33,418 nt of DNA from Methylocystis sp. (GTDB lineage: Bacteria; Pseudomonadota; Alphaproteobacteria; Rhizobiales; Beijerinckiaceae): NCBI GenBank assembly GCA_024506175.1, contig JAMBEQ010000039.1, forward strand, positions 1 through 33,418. The letters run 5' to 3'. Positions 14,832 through 22,525 of the stretch are shown piece by piece; the stretch's first letter is position 1, and every line of letters begins with the position of its first letter. Both the position numbers and the translations under genes were made by a program. The notes under the pieces were generated by a model, which was not told the origin of the DNA, ran no database searches, and was given only the letters and a program-made list of their open reading frames with translations.

Positions 14832-15923
14832 GAGCCGGGCGACGTTCTCGTCATAGACATATTCGGCCGGGCGCTGGTTCTCGAGCGAAATGTCAGCCGC
14901 CATAGGGCCGTCGGTGCGCACGCCGAAAAGCGCCACGGCGGCCGCCTTCCATGGGCGCTTCACAGTGTCGGCGACGGCGCTGGGCTCGAAGCCCGAATGC
15001 ACCATGCAGTCGGCGCATTTCTCGTAATTGCCGACGCCATAAGCGTCCCAATTCGTCTCTTCCATCAGCTGCTTGAAGGTCGGCACATAGCCTTCGCCGA
15101 GAAGATAGCAGGGACGCTGCCAGCCGAAGACGGTACGCAGCGGATTGCCCCAGGGCGTGCAGGCGTAGCTCTCATTGCCAGCCAGGAAGTTCATGAACAG
15201 GCCGGACTGCTGGAACTGCCAAGCACGCCCGCCGCGGCCGCGGCGCAGAATGTCTCTAAACAGCTCCTTGGTCTTCTGGCGGTTCAGGAAGTGGGTCTGG
15301 TCGGGCGCGCGCTCATAGGCGTAGCCGGGCGAAACCGTCATGCCGTCGACGCCGAGCGCCGTCGTCTCGTCGAGGAACTTCGCCACCAGCGCCGGATCGG
15401 CGTCGGCGAAGAAGGTGCTGTTCGTCGTGACGCGAAAGCCTTTGGATTTGGCGAGCTTGATCGCCTCGACCGCGCGCTCGTAGACGCCCTCCTGGCTCAC
15501 GGCGCGGTCGTGCATTTCCTTGTCGCCGTCGAGATGGATCGACCAGGTAAAATAGGGCGAGGGCTTGTACTGGTCTATTTTCTTGGCGAGCAGCAGCGCG
15601 TTGGTGCAGACGATGGCGAATTTGCCACGCTTCGTGATGCCTTCGACGATCTGCGGCAGATCCTTGTGCAGCAGCGGCTCGCCGCCGGCGATGACCGCGA
15701 CGGGCGCGCCGCATTCCTCGACGGAGGCCAGGCATTCCTCGACCGAAAGCCGCTTGTTCAGAATATGGTCGGGATAGTCGATCTTGCCGCAGCCCGAGCA
15801 GGCGAGATTGCACCGGAAGAGGGGCTCGAGCATCAAGACGAGCGGATAGCGCTTTCTGCCCAAAAGATGCTGCTTGACGATATAAGCGCCGATCTTCGCA
15901 ACATAACGAAAAGGTATGGACAC
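14772..15923 (-). CDS. hpnH: Radical SAM adenosylhopane synthase HpnH
   Basis: A 383-residue radical SAM enzyme that joins the 5'-deoxyadenosyl group to hopene (diploptene), the first step of hopanoid side-chain formation. The 4Fe-4S motif CNLACSGC places cysteines at 38, 42 and 45; VIAGGEPLLH is the GGE segment. A C-terminal cysteine set (ACTPWG, QRPCYLL, KCADCMVHSGFEPSA) fits HpnH. The likely start is GTG 15923, behind AGGAAC; the upstream in-frame extension looks non-native. hpnG and hpnH usually lie in the same direction; here they converge and overlap by 60 bp. Confidence 0.95.
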   Translation of the reverse strand: MSIPFRYVAKIGAYIVKQHLLGRKRYPLVLMLEPLFRCNLACSGCGKIDYPDHILNKRLSVEECLASVEECGAPVAVIAGGEPLLHKDLPQIVEGITKRGKFAIVCTNALLLAKKIDQYKPSPYFTWSIHLDGDKEMHDRAVSQEGVYERAVEAIKLAKSKGFRVTTNSTFFADADPALVAKFLDETTALGVDGMTVSPGYAYERAPDQTHFLNRQKTKELFRDILRRGRGGRAWQFQQSGLFMNFLAGNESYACTPWGNPLRTVFGWQRPCYLLGEGYVPTFKQLMEETNWDAYGVGNYEKCADCMVHSGFEPSAVADTVKRPWKAAAVALFGVRTDGPMAADISLENQRPAEYVYDENVARLSEIREHEARERAEKRSTAA

Positions 15924-16205
15924 GGCTTGTTCCTGCTGTGGTGCGCGAACCTTCAAGGGGCCGCGAGACAAGAGGCGCCGGCGCGCATCCTGCCGCGATC
16001 GTCGCGCCGGTCTGGCCGTCTAGCACGAAAAGGCGGAAGAGGAAAACCCGTCCCGCCCTGGCGCTCCGGCCAGCGGCAGCCCCAGATTCCGGGCTACCCG
16101 ATCGACCTCCCAAGCCGCAGGCCGATTGCTTTGTATCCGGCTTGCCAAGCAGCAAAAATAGGTCTCAATTCCATCGCAACAAGCATTGCGGTGTGGGGGG
16201 ACTCA
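15924..16205. other. Gap upstream of hpnH, nothing identified
   Basis: This is the divergent gap between hpnH (minus) and the 736-residue protein gene (plus). It must carry the hpnH promoter, but no convincing boxes, RNA or reading frame were found. Repeat copy 4 fills its right end. Confidence 0.4.
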
Positions 16206-16320
16206 TAGAGCGCATTCCGTAAAGTTGACAGACTTTTGTCATCAGAATGCGCTCCAGGCTTTTGATTTGGCGCGATTTCTTCTCGCTCGCATGAAGCCAT
16301 GCGAGCGGAAAGCGCGCTAG
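16206..16320 (+). repeat. 115-bp TIR repeat element, copy 4
   Basis: A complete copy running from TAGAGCGCATTCCG to CGGAAAGCGCGCTAG. The first hairpin pairs GCGCATTC (16209-16216) with GAATGCGC; the second pairs CTCGCATG with CATGCGAG. Its last two bases (AG) are the first bases of the AGGAGGAG ribosome-binding site of the next gene, so the element lies directly in that gene's 5' leader. Confidence 0.9.
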
Positions 16321-16335
16321 GAGGAGCGCTTTTTG

Positions 16336-18546
16336 ATGACAGTTGCGAGCCCGCCCGCCAGGCCGGCCGAAATCCAGGCTCCGCGCCGCTTCGCCGCGCT
16401 CAACGCGCTCTCCGCGCCGCTCAGGCGCTTCTGGGCGGGAGAGATAGACCTCGGCCGCATCGGAATGGCGGTGACTCTCCCCGTCCTCGCCTGGGTATTT
16501 TACACCACGTCCTCGGGCATGATCGACATCATGCAGAAGGAGCAGGGCGATGTGGTGGGCGTCGCGGGCACGCTTGTCGCCACCACAGCCGTGCTGGTGA
16601 TGCTAGCCTCGACCTCGTGGTCGCTGGGCGCCGATCTCGCGGCGCTGATCGCCCGCCGCCGCATGGCGCGCGAGCGCATGGTGGTGAAAACGCTCGTCAC
16701 TGCGGCTGTGTTCGGTTTTGTCTTCTCGATCTCGGCGTTTTTCTCTTTTACTTATTACTACAATAACATATTCAAACTTTCCTCCCGCAAGATCGCCGCC
16801 GAGCTGCAGCCCATGGAGCTTGCGGCTGAGGTCGTTCTGCCGGCGACGAAACAGATTGGCGCCGCCTATGAAGCCCAGTCGGCGAAGATTGTGGCCGATC
16901 CCGCGTTCAAGGGCTATCTGGATTCGCTCGATGGGCTGATCGACACGGCGCGGACCGCGGGCCCTGCCTTGCGCGAGGCGATTCGCAAGGGCCAGGAGGC
17001 CCAGCAAGCGACGCTGGCGAAAGCGGCGCAGCAGGCGGCGGCTGAGCTGGAAAGCGCCGAGGCGGCGGGTCGCCAATATGACGAGACCCGCGCGGAAATC
17101 GAAACAATCGAAAAAAATGTCGAGAATCTCGATCAGATCATAAAATCCAAGCAGGAAGAGATGGCCGCGCTCGGGGTGAAGGCGCGGCAGGAGGAGCAGC
17201 TCGCCGTCGACGCCGAGCACGGGCTGGATAATAAAGGCGCCGTTTGCGGGCCGAATTGCCATGCGCATCGACTCAAGGCCGAGGAAGCAAGTCGTCGCGC
17301 TACAGCCATCCGCCAGACGCTCGCGGGCCCCATGGCCGAGCGCGCCGCCGCGTTGAAGAAACGCGAGACGCTCGCCGGTCAGGCGGTTTCGTACAAACAC
17401 AAGGCCGAGCTCGCAGGCGCCGCCGCCAAGCGCCCGATGCCAAAAGCGGAAGCGTCCGTCGATTTCGACGCTGCGCTGCGCGACCTCACGGCGCTGCGCG
17501 ATCAGCTTCGCGTGGAGCCGACATGGGCGCGCGTCCATGAGGCCAAGCCGCTCTGCGAGCCGATCTTCGCCGCCGCGCGCCAGTCCAGCGCTCTGCCCGC
17601 CAATGTGGCCCAGGACTTCGCTTGCGAGCCGCAGGGCGAGGCGCGCGATCTGCTCTCGGCGCGCGACGAGGCGATCGCCGCCCGCGCGAGCTTCGACAAG
17701 AAATGCGGGCTGGAGACCGGGCTGCGGGACGAGCTGAGCGCGATCGTCGTCAAGATTCGCGCCGCCCCGAGCTCGGACAAAACGGCCGCCGCCGATGGCT
17801 TCAACGCGGCGAAGGGCCTCGTCGACGCCTGCGTCGTCGCCGGCAAGGCGGTCGGCCTCAGCGAAGACAAGGTGCGCGAACTGCTGAAGAAGAGCGACGA
17901 ATACGTCCGCGCGCATTCCAGCGAGCGCAACAAATTCGAGCTGGCTCGGGAAGCGTTCTGGAGCTTTACGCCGGATTCGACCATGGCGATCTGCGTGGCC
18001 ATGGCGCAGGACGCTTTCCTTTTCATCATGAAATTCCTCTCGGAAATCTTCAAACGCGGCTTCGAGGCGCGCGAGCGGCGCCAGTTCATGACGCCGATGG
18101 ATCTAACGGACGACGAGGAGGAGCCCGCCGAGATCCGCGCCATGAAGGCCATGCTGCGCACCGCCAAGCCCTTGCGCGGCGATATGAGCGCCATCGACCC
18201 ACAAGACCCGGCGCTGCGAACGCTTCCGCAAAATGTGCAGGACAATCTCATCGCCACTCTCAACCGCCTGGTGCGCGACGAGATCGCCCATGTCGACCGG
18301 AAGGGCGCCTATGTCGTTGACAACGTCACCGTCTCGCAAGTCGAGTCGCGCCTCTTCGCAGCGATCAAGCCGAGGGCCCGCGCCGCACGCTATGGGCTCG
18401 AGGGCTTAGCGGCGAGCGGCGGGCCGCGAGGCTTTTATAGCGACGCCGTGCTCGCCAATGCGCGGCGCCGCCGACCATCGGCGCTCGAGCGGTATCTGAC
18501 CTCGGAAGCCGAGCGGAGCGAGCAGAAAGGCGCGCCGCCGGCTTAA
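16336..18546 (+). CDS. Unrecognised four-TM coiled-coil protein with periplasmic Cys
   Basis: A 736-residue protein, family not recognised. ATG 16336 follows AGGAGGAG at 16319-16326. Membrane segments lie at about 42-60, 73-95, 117-140 and 546-568. The basic stretches before TM1 and between TM2 and TM3 (IARRRMARERMVVK) put those parts in the cytoplasm, so residues 141-545 should be periplasmic. That domain is mostly Ala/Glu/Lys-rich helix with coiled-coil character (about 210-290 and 310-365). It contains six cysteines (304, 308, 407, 430, 457, 499), against none in the cytoplasmic parts; the first two form CGPNCHAHR. The C-terminal 165 residues are charged and cytoplasmic, with an acidic patch (TDDEEEPAE). 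It is followed by an L,D-transpeptidase gene, so an envelope role is a reasonable guess. The length and good ribosome-binding site support a real gene. Confidence 0.85.
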   Translation: MTVASPPARPAEIQAPRRFAALNALSAPLRRFWAGEIDLGRIGMAVTLPVLAWVFYTTSSGMIDIMQKEQGDVVGVAGTLVATTAVLVMLASTSWSLGADLAALIARRRMARERMVVKTLVTAAVFGFVFSISAFFSFTYYYNNIFKLSSRKIAAELQPMELAAEVVLPATKQIGAAYEAQSAKIVADPAFKGYLDSLDGLIDTARTAGPALREAIRKGQEAQQATLAKAAQQAAAELESAEAAGRQYDETRAEIETIEKNVENLDQIIKSKQEEMAALGVKARQEEQLAVDAEHGLDNKGAVCGPNCHAHRLKAEEASRRATAIRQTLAGPMAERAAALKKRETLAGQAVSYKHKAELAGAAAKRPMPKAEASVDFDAALRDLTALRDQLRVEPTWARVHEAKPLCEPIFAAARQSSALPANVAQDFACEPQGEARDLLSARDEAIAARASFDKKCGLETGLRDELSAIVVKIRAAPSSDKTAAADGFNAAKGLVDACVVAGKAVGLSEDKVRELLKKSDEYVRAHSSERNKFELAREAFWSFTPDSTMAICVAMAQDAFLFIMKFLSEIFKRGFEARERRQFMTPMDLTDDEEEPAEIRAMKAMLRTAKPLRGDMSAIDPQDPALRTLPQNVQDNLIATLNRLVRDEIAHVDRKGAYVVDNVTVSQVESRLFAAIKPRARAARYGLEGLAASGGPRGFYSDAVLANARRRRPSALERYLTSEAERSEQKGAPPA

Positions 18547-18675
18547 CTCGTCCAGCCAAGTTGGACGCGGCCCGACTGGGCCATATGAAAATTGGCTTCC
18601 AGGCGGGCGGCTCCTTGCCTGCTTGCGCGGGGGCGTCGGCGTCCAAAGCGTGTTTTGCCTGCGTGGGAGGCTCCC

Positions 18676-19089
18676 TTGCGCCTTTTGACCTTGCTCCTCG
18701 CCCTGCCCCTTGCCGCCGCGCCTGAAGCGGCGCGGGCCGCCGTGCACGTGCATATCGATCTCGCGAGCCAGCGGATGCATGTGACGTCATCCTACGGAAG
18801 CTATAGCTGGCTGGTCTCGACGGCGCGGCGCGGCTACCGGACCCCACAGGGAAGCTTCTCCGCCAAGTCGCTGCAGCTCATGCATTACTCCAAGAAATAC
18901 GACGACGCGCCCATGCCGCATTCCATTTTCTTTGCCGGCGGCTACGCCATCCACGGCACTTATCAGACCCATTCCCTGGGGCGCCCAGCGTCGCATGGCT
19001 GCGTGCGCCTTTCGCCGGGCCATGCGGCGGCGCTTTATGACATGGTGCGGCGGGAGGGAGCGCTGATCTCAATCAGCGCTGGCCGATAG
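18676..19089 (+). CDS. L,D-transpeptidase (YkuD fold)
   Basis: A 137-residue exported enzyme of the YkuD family, which forms 3-3 peptidoglycan crosslinks or attaches proteins to peptidoglycan. The active site is HGTYQTHSLGRPASHGCVRL, with H93, H107 and nucleophile C109. The N-terminal signal is LRLLTLLLALPLAAAPEAAR followed by A-A. The start is best read as TTG 18676, since GGGAGG lies 5 nt upstream and the signal peptide begins right there; the longer frame to 18592 has no such site. It is a minimal single-domain enzyme without LysM or PG-binding domains. It lies 129 bp after the large membrane-protein gene. Confidence 0.9.
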   Translation: MRLLTLLLALPLAAAPEAARAAVHVHIDLASQRMHVTSSYGSYSWLVSTARRGYRTPQGSFSAKSLQLMHYSKKYDDAPMPHSIFFAGGYAIHGTYQTHSLGRPASHGCVRLSPGHAAALYDMVRREGALISISAGR

Positions 19090-19180
19090 GGAAGGCCCCG
19101 CAGGGCGCGCCGTGTCTTTCTTCTTGTGTTGATAGGGAACGGCGGCCACTATGTCGCAAAAGCATAAGAGGGAGGAGATC

Positions 19181-19561
19181 GTGAAGAAATTTATTTGGGC
19201 GGCGGCGGCCGTCCTGGCCTTGAGCGGCCCCGCCTTAGCTGGCACTTGGCTCGTCACCGAGGAAAACATTGGCGGCGTCAAGGGCGCCCAGGGCTCCTGG
19301 ACCGTCAAGACGGAAGGGAACAAGATCAACGGCGACGCCTCGATGCAATTGGATAATGGCGCCATGCTGACCTACAAGCTCGACGGCTCGGTCGAGGGCG
19401 TCAACTACACTGTCACAATGACAAACCGCTCCGATGGCAAGAAGAACTGCGTGTGGAAGGGGCATCCGCCGGCCGGCAGCGGCACGCAGAGCCAGGGCCT
19501 GATCGGCTACGCCGAATGCGACGGCGCAAAGCTGATCGTGCGCGCGAGCATCGTGCAGTAA
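19181..19561 (+). CDS. Small secreted hypothetical protein
   Basis: A 126-residue protein of no recognised family. GTG 19181 is chosen because GGAGGA lies 5 nt upstream and gives a clean signal peptide (KKFIWAAAAVLALSGPALA, cut after residue 20). The mature 106 residues are rich in beta-type sequence (GTWLVTEENIGGVKGAQGSW, YKLDGSVEGVNYTVTMTN) with two cysteines, NCVWKG and AECDG, that could form a disulfide. The pattern suggests a small periplasmic beta-barrel or sandwich. It runs in the same direction as the L,D-transpeptidase, 91 bp downstream. Confidence 0.75.
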   Translation: MKKFIWAAAAVLALSGPALAGTWLVTEENIGGVKGAQGSWTVKTEGNKINGDASMQLDNGAMLTYKLDGSVEGVNYTVTMTNRSDGKKNCVWKGHPPAGSGTQSQGLIGYAECDGAKLIVRASIVQ

Positions 19562-19604
19562 GAGTGGCGCCCTGAACTAAGGGCTCCTCGATGAGGTCGC
19601 GATC

Positions 19605-19639
19605 GTTCCCGACGCTCGCCTGAGCGAGCGATCGGGAAC
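19605..19639. terminator. Hairpin after secreted-protein gene, repeat-like
   Basis: GTTCCCGACGCTCGC (19605-19619) pairs with GCGAGCGATCGGGAAC (19624-19639) around loop CTGA, with a single bulge. It lies between two converging genes and may terminate both, though there is no T-run. It is closely related in sequence to the hairpin at 22108-22143, so it is also a repeat. Confidence 0.55.
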
Positions 19640-19708
19640 CACGAGGAACGGCGCCAGTTGGCGCAAAAATCCGCACGCTGAGGTTCGCTGGGCCCCTCAA
19701 TTACCGTT

Positions 19709-20383
19709 TCAAACCACCCGCCCCTCGAGCACCGCCATCGGGCCCCTTGACCCCTTCACCCCCCTGATCAATATCCGCACCGCCGGCGCGCCGAAGCGCG
19801 CGTAAACCGGCTGCACCGTCACGCCCCCGAGTCGCCCCTCGACCGCGGCAAGGCATTCATACAAGGCGTCGGCCCGGTGGATCATGGCGAAGGCGCCACC
19901 GGGAGCGAGCAAGGCCAAAGCGCCGCGAATCCATTCCGACAGCGGCGCGGCGGCGACATGGGCGCGGGCCTTTTCCGGGTCGGGTGTCACGCGCACGCGT
20001 CCCTGCTCGTAAAAGGGCGGATTGGTGAGGACGAGCGCGGCTTTTTCATCCACCAAACCCGCCTCGCGGCGCGACTTGGCCAGGATCACGTCGCAGCAGT
20101 GAACCGAAACCCGCTCGGAGAGCCCGTTCAGCGCGACATTTCCCTGGGCCAGGGCGCAGCTCTCGGGGTCGATTTCGACGAGGCCGATCGTCGCGGCGGG
20201 CGCCAGCGTCGCCGCCATCAGCCCCACAGCCCCCGCCCCCGCGCCGATGTCGAGAATCAGGCCGGTCTGGTCCGGGGGCGTGAGGGAGGCGAGCAGCACG
20301 GCGTCATGGCCGGCGCGATGACCGCGTCCCTGCCTGATCCGCACCCGCCCGTCCAGAAACCCGTCCGCCAATTCGCCGCTCAT
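19709..20383 (-). CDS. trmN6: tRNA1(Val) adenine-N6 methyltransferase-like
   Basis: A 224-residue SAM-dependent methyltransferase of the YfiC/TrmN6 group (COG4123), which methylates A37 of tRNA1-Val in E. coli. Features are the N-terminal GFLDGRVRIRQGRGHRAGHD segment, SAM motif LILDIGAGAGAVGL, acidic motif LVEIDPESCALAQGN, and the amino-methylase motif LTNPPFYEQG. ATG 20383 is preferred over TTG 20398. The ribosome-binding site is weak. The exact substrate is not proven, as the group includes other N6-adenine methylases. Confidence 0.82.
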   Translation of the reverse strand: MSGELADGFLDGRVRIRQGRGHRAGHDAVLLASLTPPDQTGLILDIGAGAGAVGLMAATLAPAATIGLVEIDPESCALAQGNVALNGLSERVSVHCCDVILAKSRREAGLVDEKAALVLTNPPFYEQGRVRVTPDPEKARAHVAAAPLSEWIRGALALLAPGGAFAMIHRADALYECLAAVEGRLGGVTVQPVYARFGAPAVRILIRGVKGSRGPMAVLEGRVV

Positions 20384-20398
20384 CCGCGCTGTCCACAA

Positions 20399-20554
20399 TC
20401 ATGAAACACGTTTAACTGCCGCCATTTTCCGATTTTTGCCAAAGGATTTTAGGCGCTTGCGTCGAAATCCGCGCGGCGACGTTCAAGCGGCCGGTCAAAT
20501 TTTAGCCATCCGATTAACTCTACGCTGGCCCCCTTGTGGCAAGACGCCGCATGC
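20399..20554. other. Gap upstream of trmN6-like gene, nothing identified
   Basis: The part of the gap between the trmN6-like gene (minus) and repeat copy 5 is slightly AT-richer (TTTTCCGATTTTTGCC, CAAATTTTAGCC). It probably holds promoters for both flanking genes, but no confident boxes were found. Confidence 0.35.
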
Positions 20555-20671
20555 CTAGAGCGCATTCCGCAAAAGTTGACAGGCTCTTGCGACAAGAATG
20601 CGCTCCAAAATTTTGTTTCTGCGCGATTTTCTATCGCTCGCATGATTCCACGCGAGCGGAAAGCGCGCTAG
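20555..20671 (+). repeat. 115-bp TIR repeat element, copy 5
   Basis: A complete copy, CTAGAGCGCATTCCGC to GGAAAGCGCGCTAG, followed by AG so that CTAGAG stands at both ends. The internal pairing GCGCATTC/GAATGCGC and CGCAAAAG/CTCTTGCG is well kept, and CTCGCATG faces the slightly altered ACGCGAG. It sits in the leader of the small gene at 20703. Confidence 0.9.
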
Positions 20672-20702
20672 AGGCCAGCCCCAAGAAAACAAAGGCCTGA
20701 CC

Positions 20703-20945
20703 ATGACGATCAGCCTATACGGCAATGTTAAAGACAAGGGCCCAGTCGCCCCGGCGGAGCTCTCCTCGCGGCTGAACCAGTTAGCCGTTTGCTGCCGCGG
20801 TCTGGAATTGGCGATCGGCGATTTCTGCGGCGCAGCCGAGAATGACGCGGCCCGCCGCCTGACCAGGGTCGCCGCGCGGCTTGCCAACCAGAGCGAGCGG
20901 CTGGCCCGGGCGATGGCCGCCCAAACCGAAGAGCCGGTGAAATAA
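20703..20945 (+). CDS. Small hypothetical protein
   Basis: An 80-residue protein, not recognised. AAAGG precedes ATG 20703. It is helical: LSSRLNQLAVCCRGLELAIG, then DAARRLTRVAARLANQSERL, with one cysteine pair (CC) and no signal peptide. It starts 31 bp after repeat copy 5 and is followed after 96 bp by the polyprenyl synthase gene. It is short and could be spurious, but its amino-acid make-up is protein-like and it has a good start. Confidence 0.5.
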   Translation: MTISLYGNVKDKGPVAPAELSSRLNQLAVCCRGLELAIGDFCGAAENDAARRLTRVAARLANQSERLARAMAAQTEEPVK

Positions 20946-20976
20946 CGCCGGACAGCCAGCCGCGCGCGCGCTCGAC

Positions 20977-21005
20977 TTGCCGGTAGGCACGCAAGGACGT
21001 AAATT
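20977..21005 (+). promoter_or_regulatory. Possible promoter of polyprenyl synthase gene
   Basis: TTGCCG (20977-20982), a 17-bp spacer and TAAATT (21000-21005) fit a sigma-70 type promoter 36 bp before the GTG start at 21042. This is sequence match only. Confidence 0.4.
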
Positions 21006-21041
21006 CGCGCGCAACTAGCTGCTTAGGCCGTAGGGGGGTTC

Positions 21042-22052
21042 GTGGGTATCGTTATTCCGCTCGAAGAGAAGAAAGCTGCGGGCCTCGAGAATCTTCTCGA
21101 GCTGATCCGCCCGGACCTCGAGCGCACCAATCAGCTCATCATCCAACGCATGGGCTCCGACGTCACGACGATCCCGGAGGTCGCCAATCATCTCATCTCG
21201 GCGGGCGGAAAGCGCCTGCGGCCCATGCTCGTCCTCGCGACGGCCGGCATGTGCGGCTATGAGGGCGATGGCCATCTCAAATTCGCCGCCGGGATCGAGT
21301 TCATGCACACGGCGACGCTTCTGCACGACGACGTCGTGGACGAGTCCGACATGCGCCGGGGCAAGATCGCCGCGCGCATGCTCTGGGGCAACCAGACCTG
21401 CGTGCTCGTCGGCGACTTCCTGCTTGGCCACGCCTTCAAGATGATGGTGGAGCCGGGGATGATCCCGCCGCTCACCGTCGTCTCCCAGGCGGCCGCCGTC
21501 ATCGCCGAAGGCGAGATCCTGCAGCTCAACGCCGCCAAGGATACGACCACGACCGAGGATGCCTATATGGGCGTCATCCGCCGCAAGACGGCCGAGCTTT
21601 TCGCAGCCGCGGCCGAAGTCGGCGTCATGCTCGCCGGCAAGCCCAGGGCCGACGAAGCCGCCGCGCGCAGCTACGGCATGAATCTCGGCATCGCCTTCCA
21701 GCTCATCGACGATGCGCTGGATTACGGCGGCTCATCAGTCAAGCTCGGCAAGAATGTCGGCGACGACTTCCGCGAGGGCAAGATCACTCTGCCCGTGGTG
21801 CTGGCGTTCCGCCGCGGCAGCGAGAAAGAGCGCGACTTCTGGCGGCGCACCTTGGAGAAGGGCGAGATCAACGACGGAGACGTCGAGACCGCCTGCGGTC
21901 TCATGAAAAAGCACAAGGCGCTTGACGACACGATCGAGCGGGCCGCCCATTACGGCGCGATCGCGCGTGACGCGATGGAGATTTTCCCTCAGTCGTCCTG
22001 GAAAGACGCGCTGCTCGAGGTGGTGGATTTCTGCATCGAGCGCGTCTACTGA
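21042..22052 (+). CDS. ispB: Octaprenyl/decaprenyl diphosphate synthase
   Basis: A 336-residue trans-isoprenyl diphosphate synthase. The two aspartate motifs are DDVVD (residues 96-100, in LLHDDVVDESDMRRG) and DDALD (223-227, in QLIDDALDYGG); SAGGKRLRPMLVL carries the IPP-binding basic residues. It condenses farnesyl or geranyl diphosphate with isopentenyl diphosphate to make the long side chain of ubiquinone; alphaproteobacteria often make C50 or C40 chains and the length cannot be told here. The start is GTG 21042 after TAGGGGGG. A strong hairpin follows the stop. Confidence 0.95.
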   Translation: MGIVIPLEEKKAAGLENLLELIRPDLERTNQLIIQRMGSDVTTIPEVANHLISAGGKRLRPMLVLATAGMCGYEGDGHLKFAAGIEFMHTATLLHDDVVDESDMRRGKIAARMLWGNQTCVLVGDFLLGHAFKMMVEPGMIPPLTVVSQAAAVIAEGEILQLNAAKDTTTTEDAYMGVIRRKTAELFAAAAEVGVMLAGKPRADEAAARSYGMNLGIAFQLIDDALDYGGSSVKLGKNVGDDFREGKITLPVVLAFRRGSEKERDFWRRTLEKGEINDGDVETACGLMKKHKALDDTIERAAHYGAIARDAMEIFPQSSWKDALLEVVDFCIERVY

Positions 22053-22107
22053 CCGGTCGCAACCGCCCCCGCGCTGCGGGGCGTTCAAGTTTTCATGGAT
22101 GATCGTC

Positions 22108-22143
22108 ATTCCCAATCGCTCCTGCGAGCGAGCGATTGGGAAT
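22108..22143. terminator. Perfect 14-bp hairpin after ispB
   Basis: ATTCCCAATCGCTC (22108-22121) and GAGCGATTGGGAAT (22130-22143) pair perfectly around an 8-nt loop. It lies 56 bp after the ispB stop, between converging genes. There is no T-run. It shares sequence with the hairpin at 19605-19639, so it belongs to a repeated intergenic family as well as possibly ending transcription. Confidence 0.6.
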
Positions 22144-22234
22144 CTAGGGTAAAACCAGCGCTACTTTGGCGCTGGGTTCCCGGTCGGCTTGCGGCCCGCG
22201 GGAATGACCCACTCGAGCCGTTCTAGCGAACCAT

Positions 22235-22525
22235 TCAGGATTTCAAGCACTCGGCCTTGAACTGCTTTTTGGCCTTGCCCTTGAGGCCTTTGGCTGCGGC
22301 CTGCTCGTTGCAGCTCTTTTCCTTGTCCGCTTTGGATTGAGCCGCGGCCGGCGCAGCAGCGGTGGGAGCGGGAGCCGCAGGCGCCGCGGTCTCCGTCGCG
22401 ACGGCGTCGCTGGCCTTCTGGATTTCGAGCGGGGGCTTCCACGCCGTCTCGGCATGGGCGGCCGCGCCCGTAAGCAGCGCGACGCAGGCGCCGACAATGG
22501 AAAAGATCTTGGTGCTCTGGTACAT
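22235..22525 (-). CDS. PsiF-repeat-like secreted protein
   Basis: A 96-residue protein with signal peptide (IVGACVALLTGAAAHAE), an Ala/Pro/Thr-rich linker (ETAAPAAPAPTAAAPAAA) and one PsiF-type repeat at the C-terminus: CNEQAAAKGLKGKAKKQF followed by KAECLKS. The two cysteines of the repeat are present. PsiF in E. coli is a phosphate-starvation-inducible periplasmic protein of unknown activity; E. coli PsiF has two repeats, this one has one. The ribosome-binding site is only a purine stretch. Confidence 0.8.
   Translation of the reverse strand: MYQSTKIFSIVGACVALLTGAAAHAETAWKPPLEIQKASDAVATETAAPAAPAPTAAAPAAAQSKADKEKSCNEQAAAKGLKGKAKKQFKAECLKS

Noticed and set aside
14997-16208. 403-residue plus-strand reading frame
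   Set aside because: It lies opposite hpnH and runs into non-coding DNA; no family resemblance.
16603-17916. 437-residue minus-strand reading frame
   Set aside because: It is antisense to the 736-residue protein gene, which has a strong ribosome-binding site and sensible membrane segments.
525-20671. CRISPR array from the recurring repeats
   Set aside because: Copies are scattered over 20 kb, in both orientations, with terminal inverted repeats and no regular spacers or cas genes.
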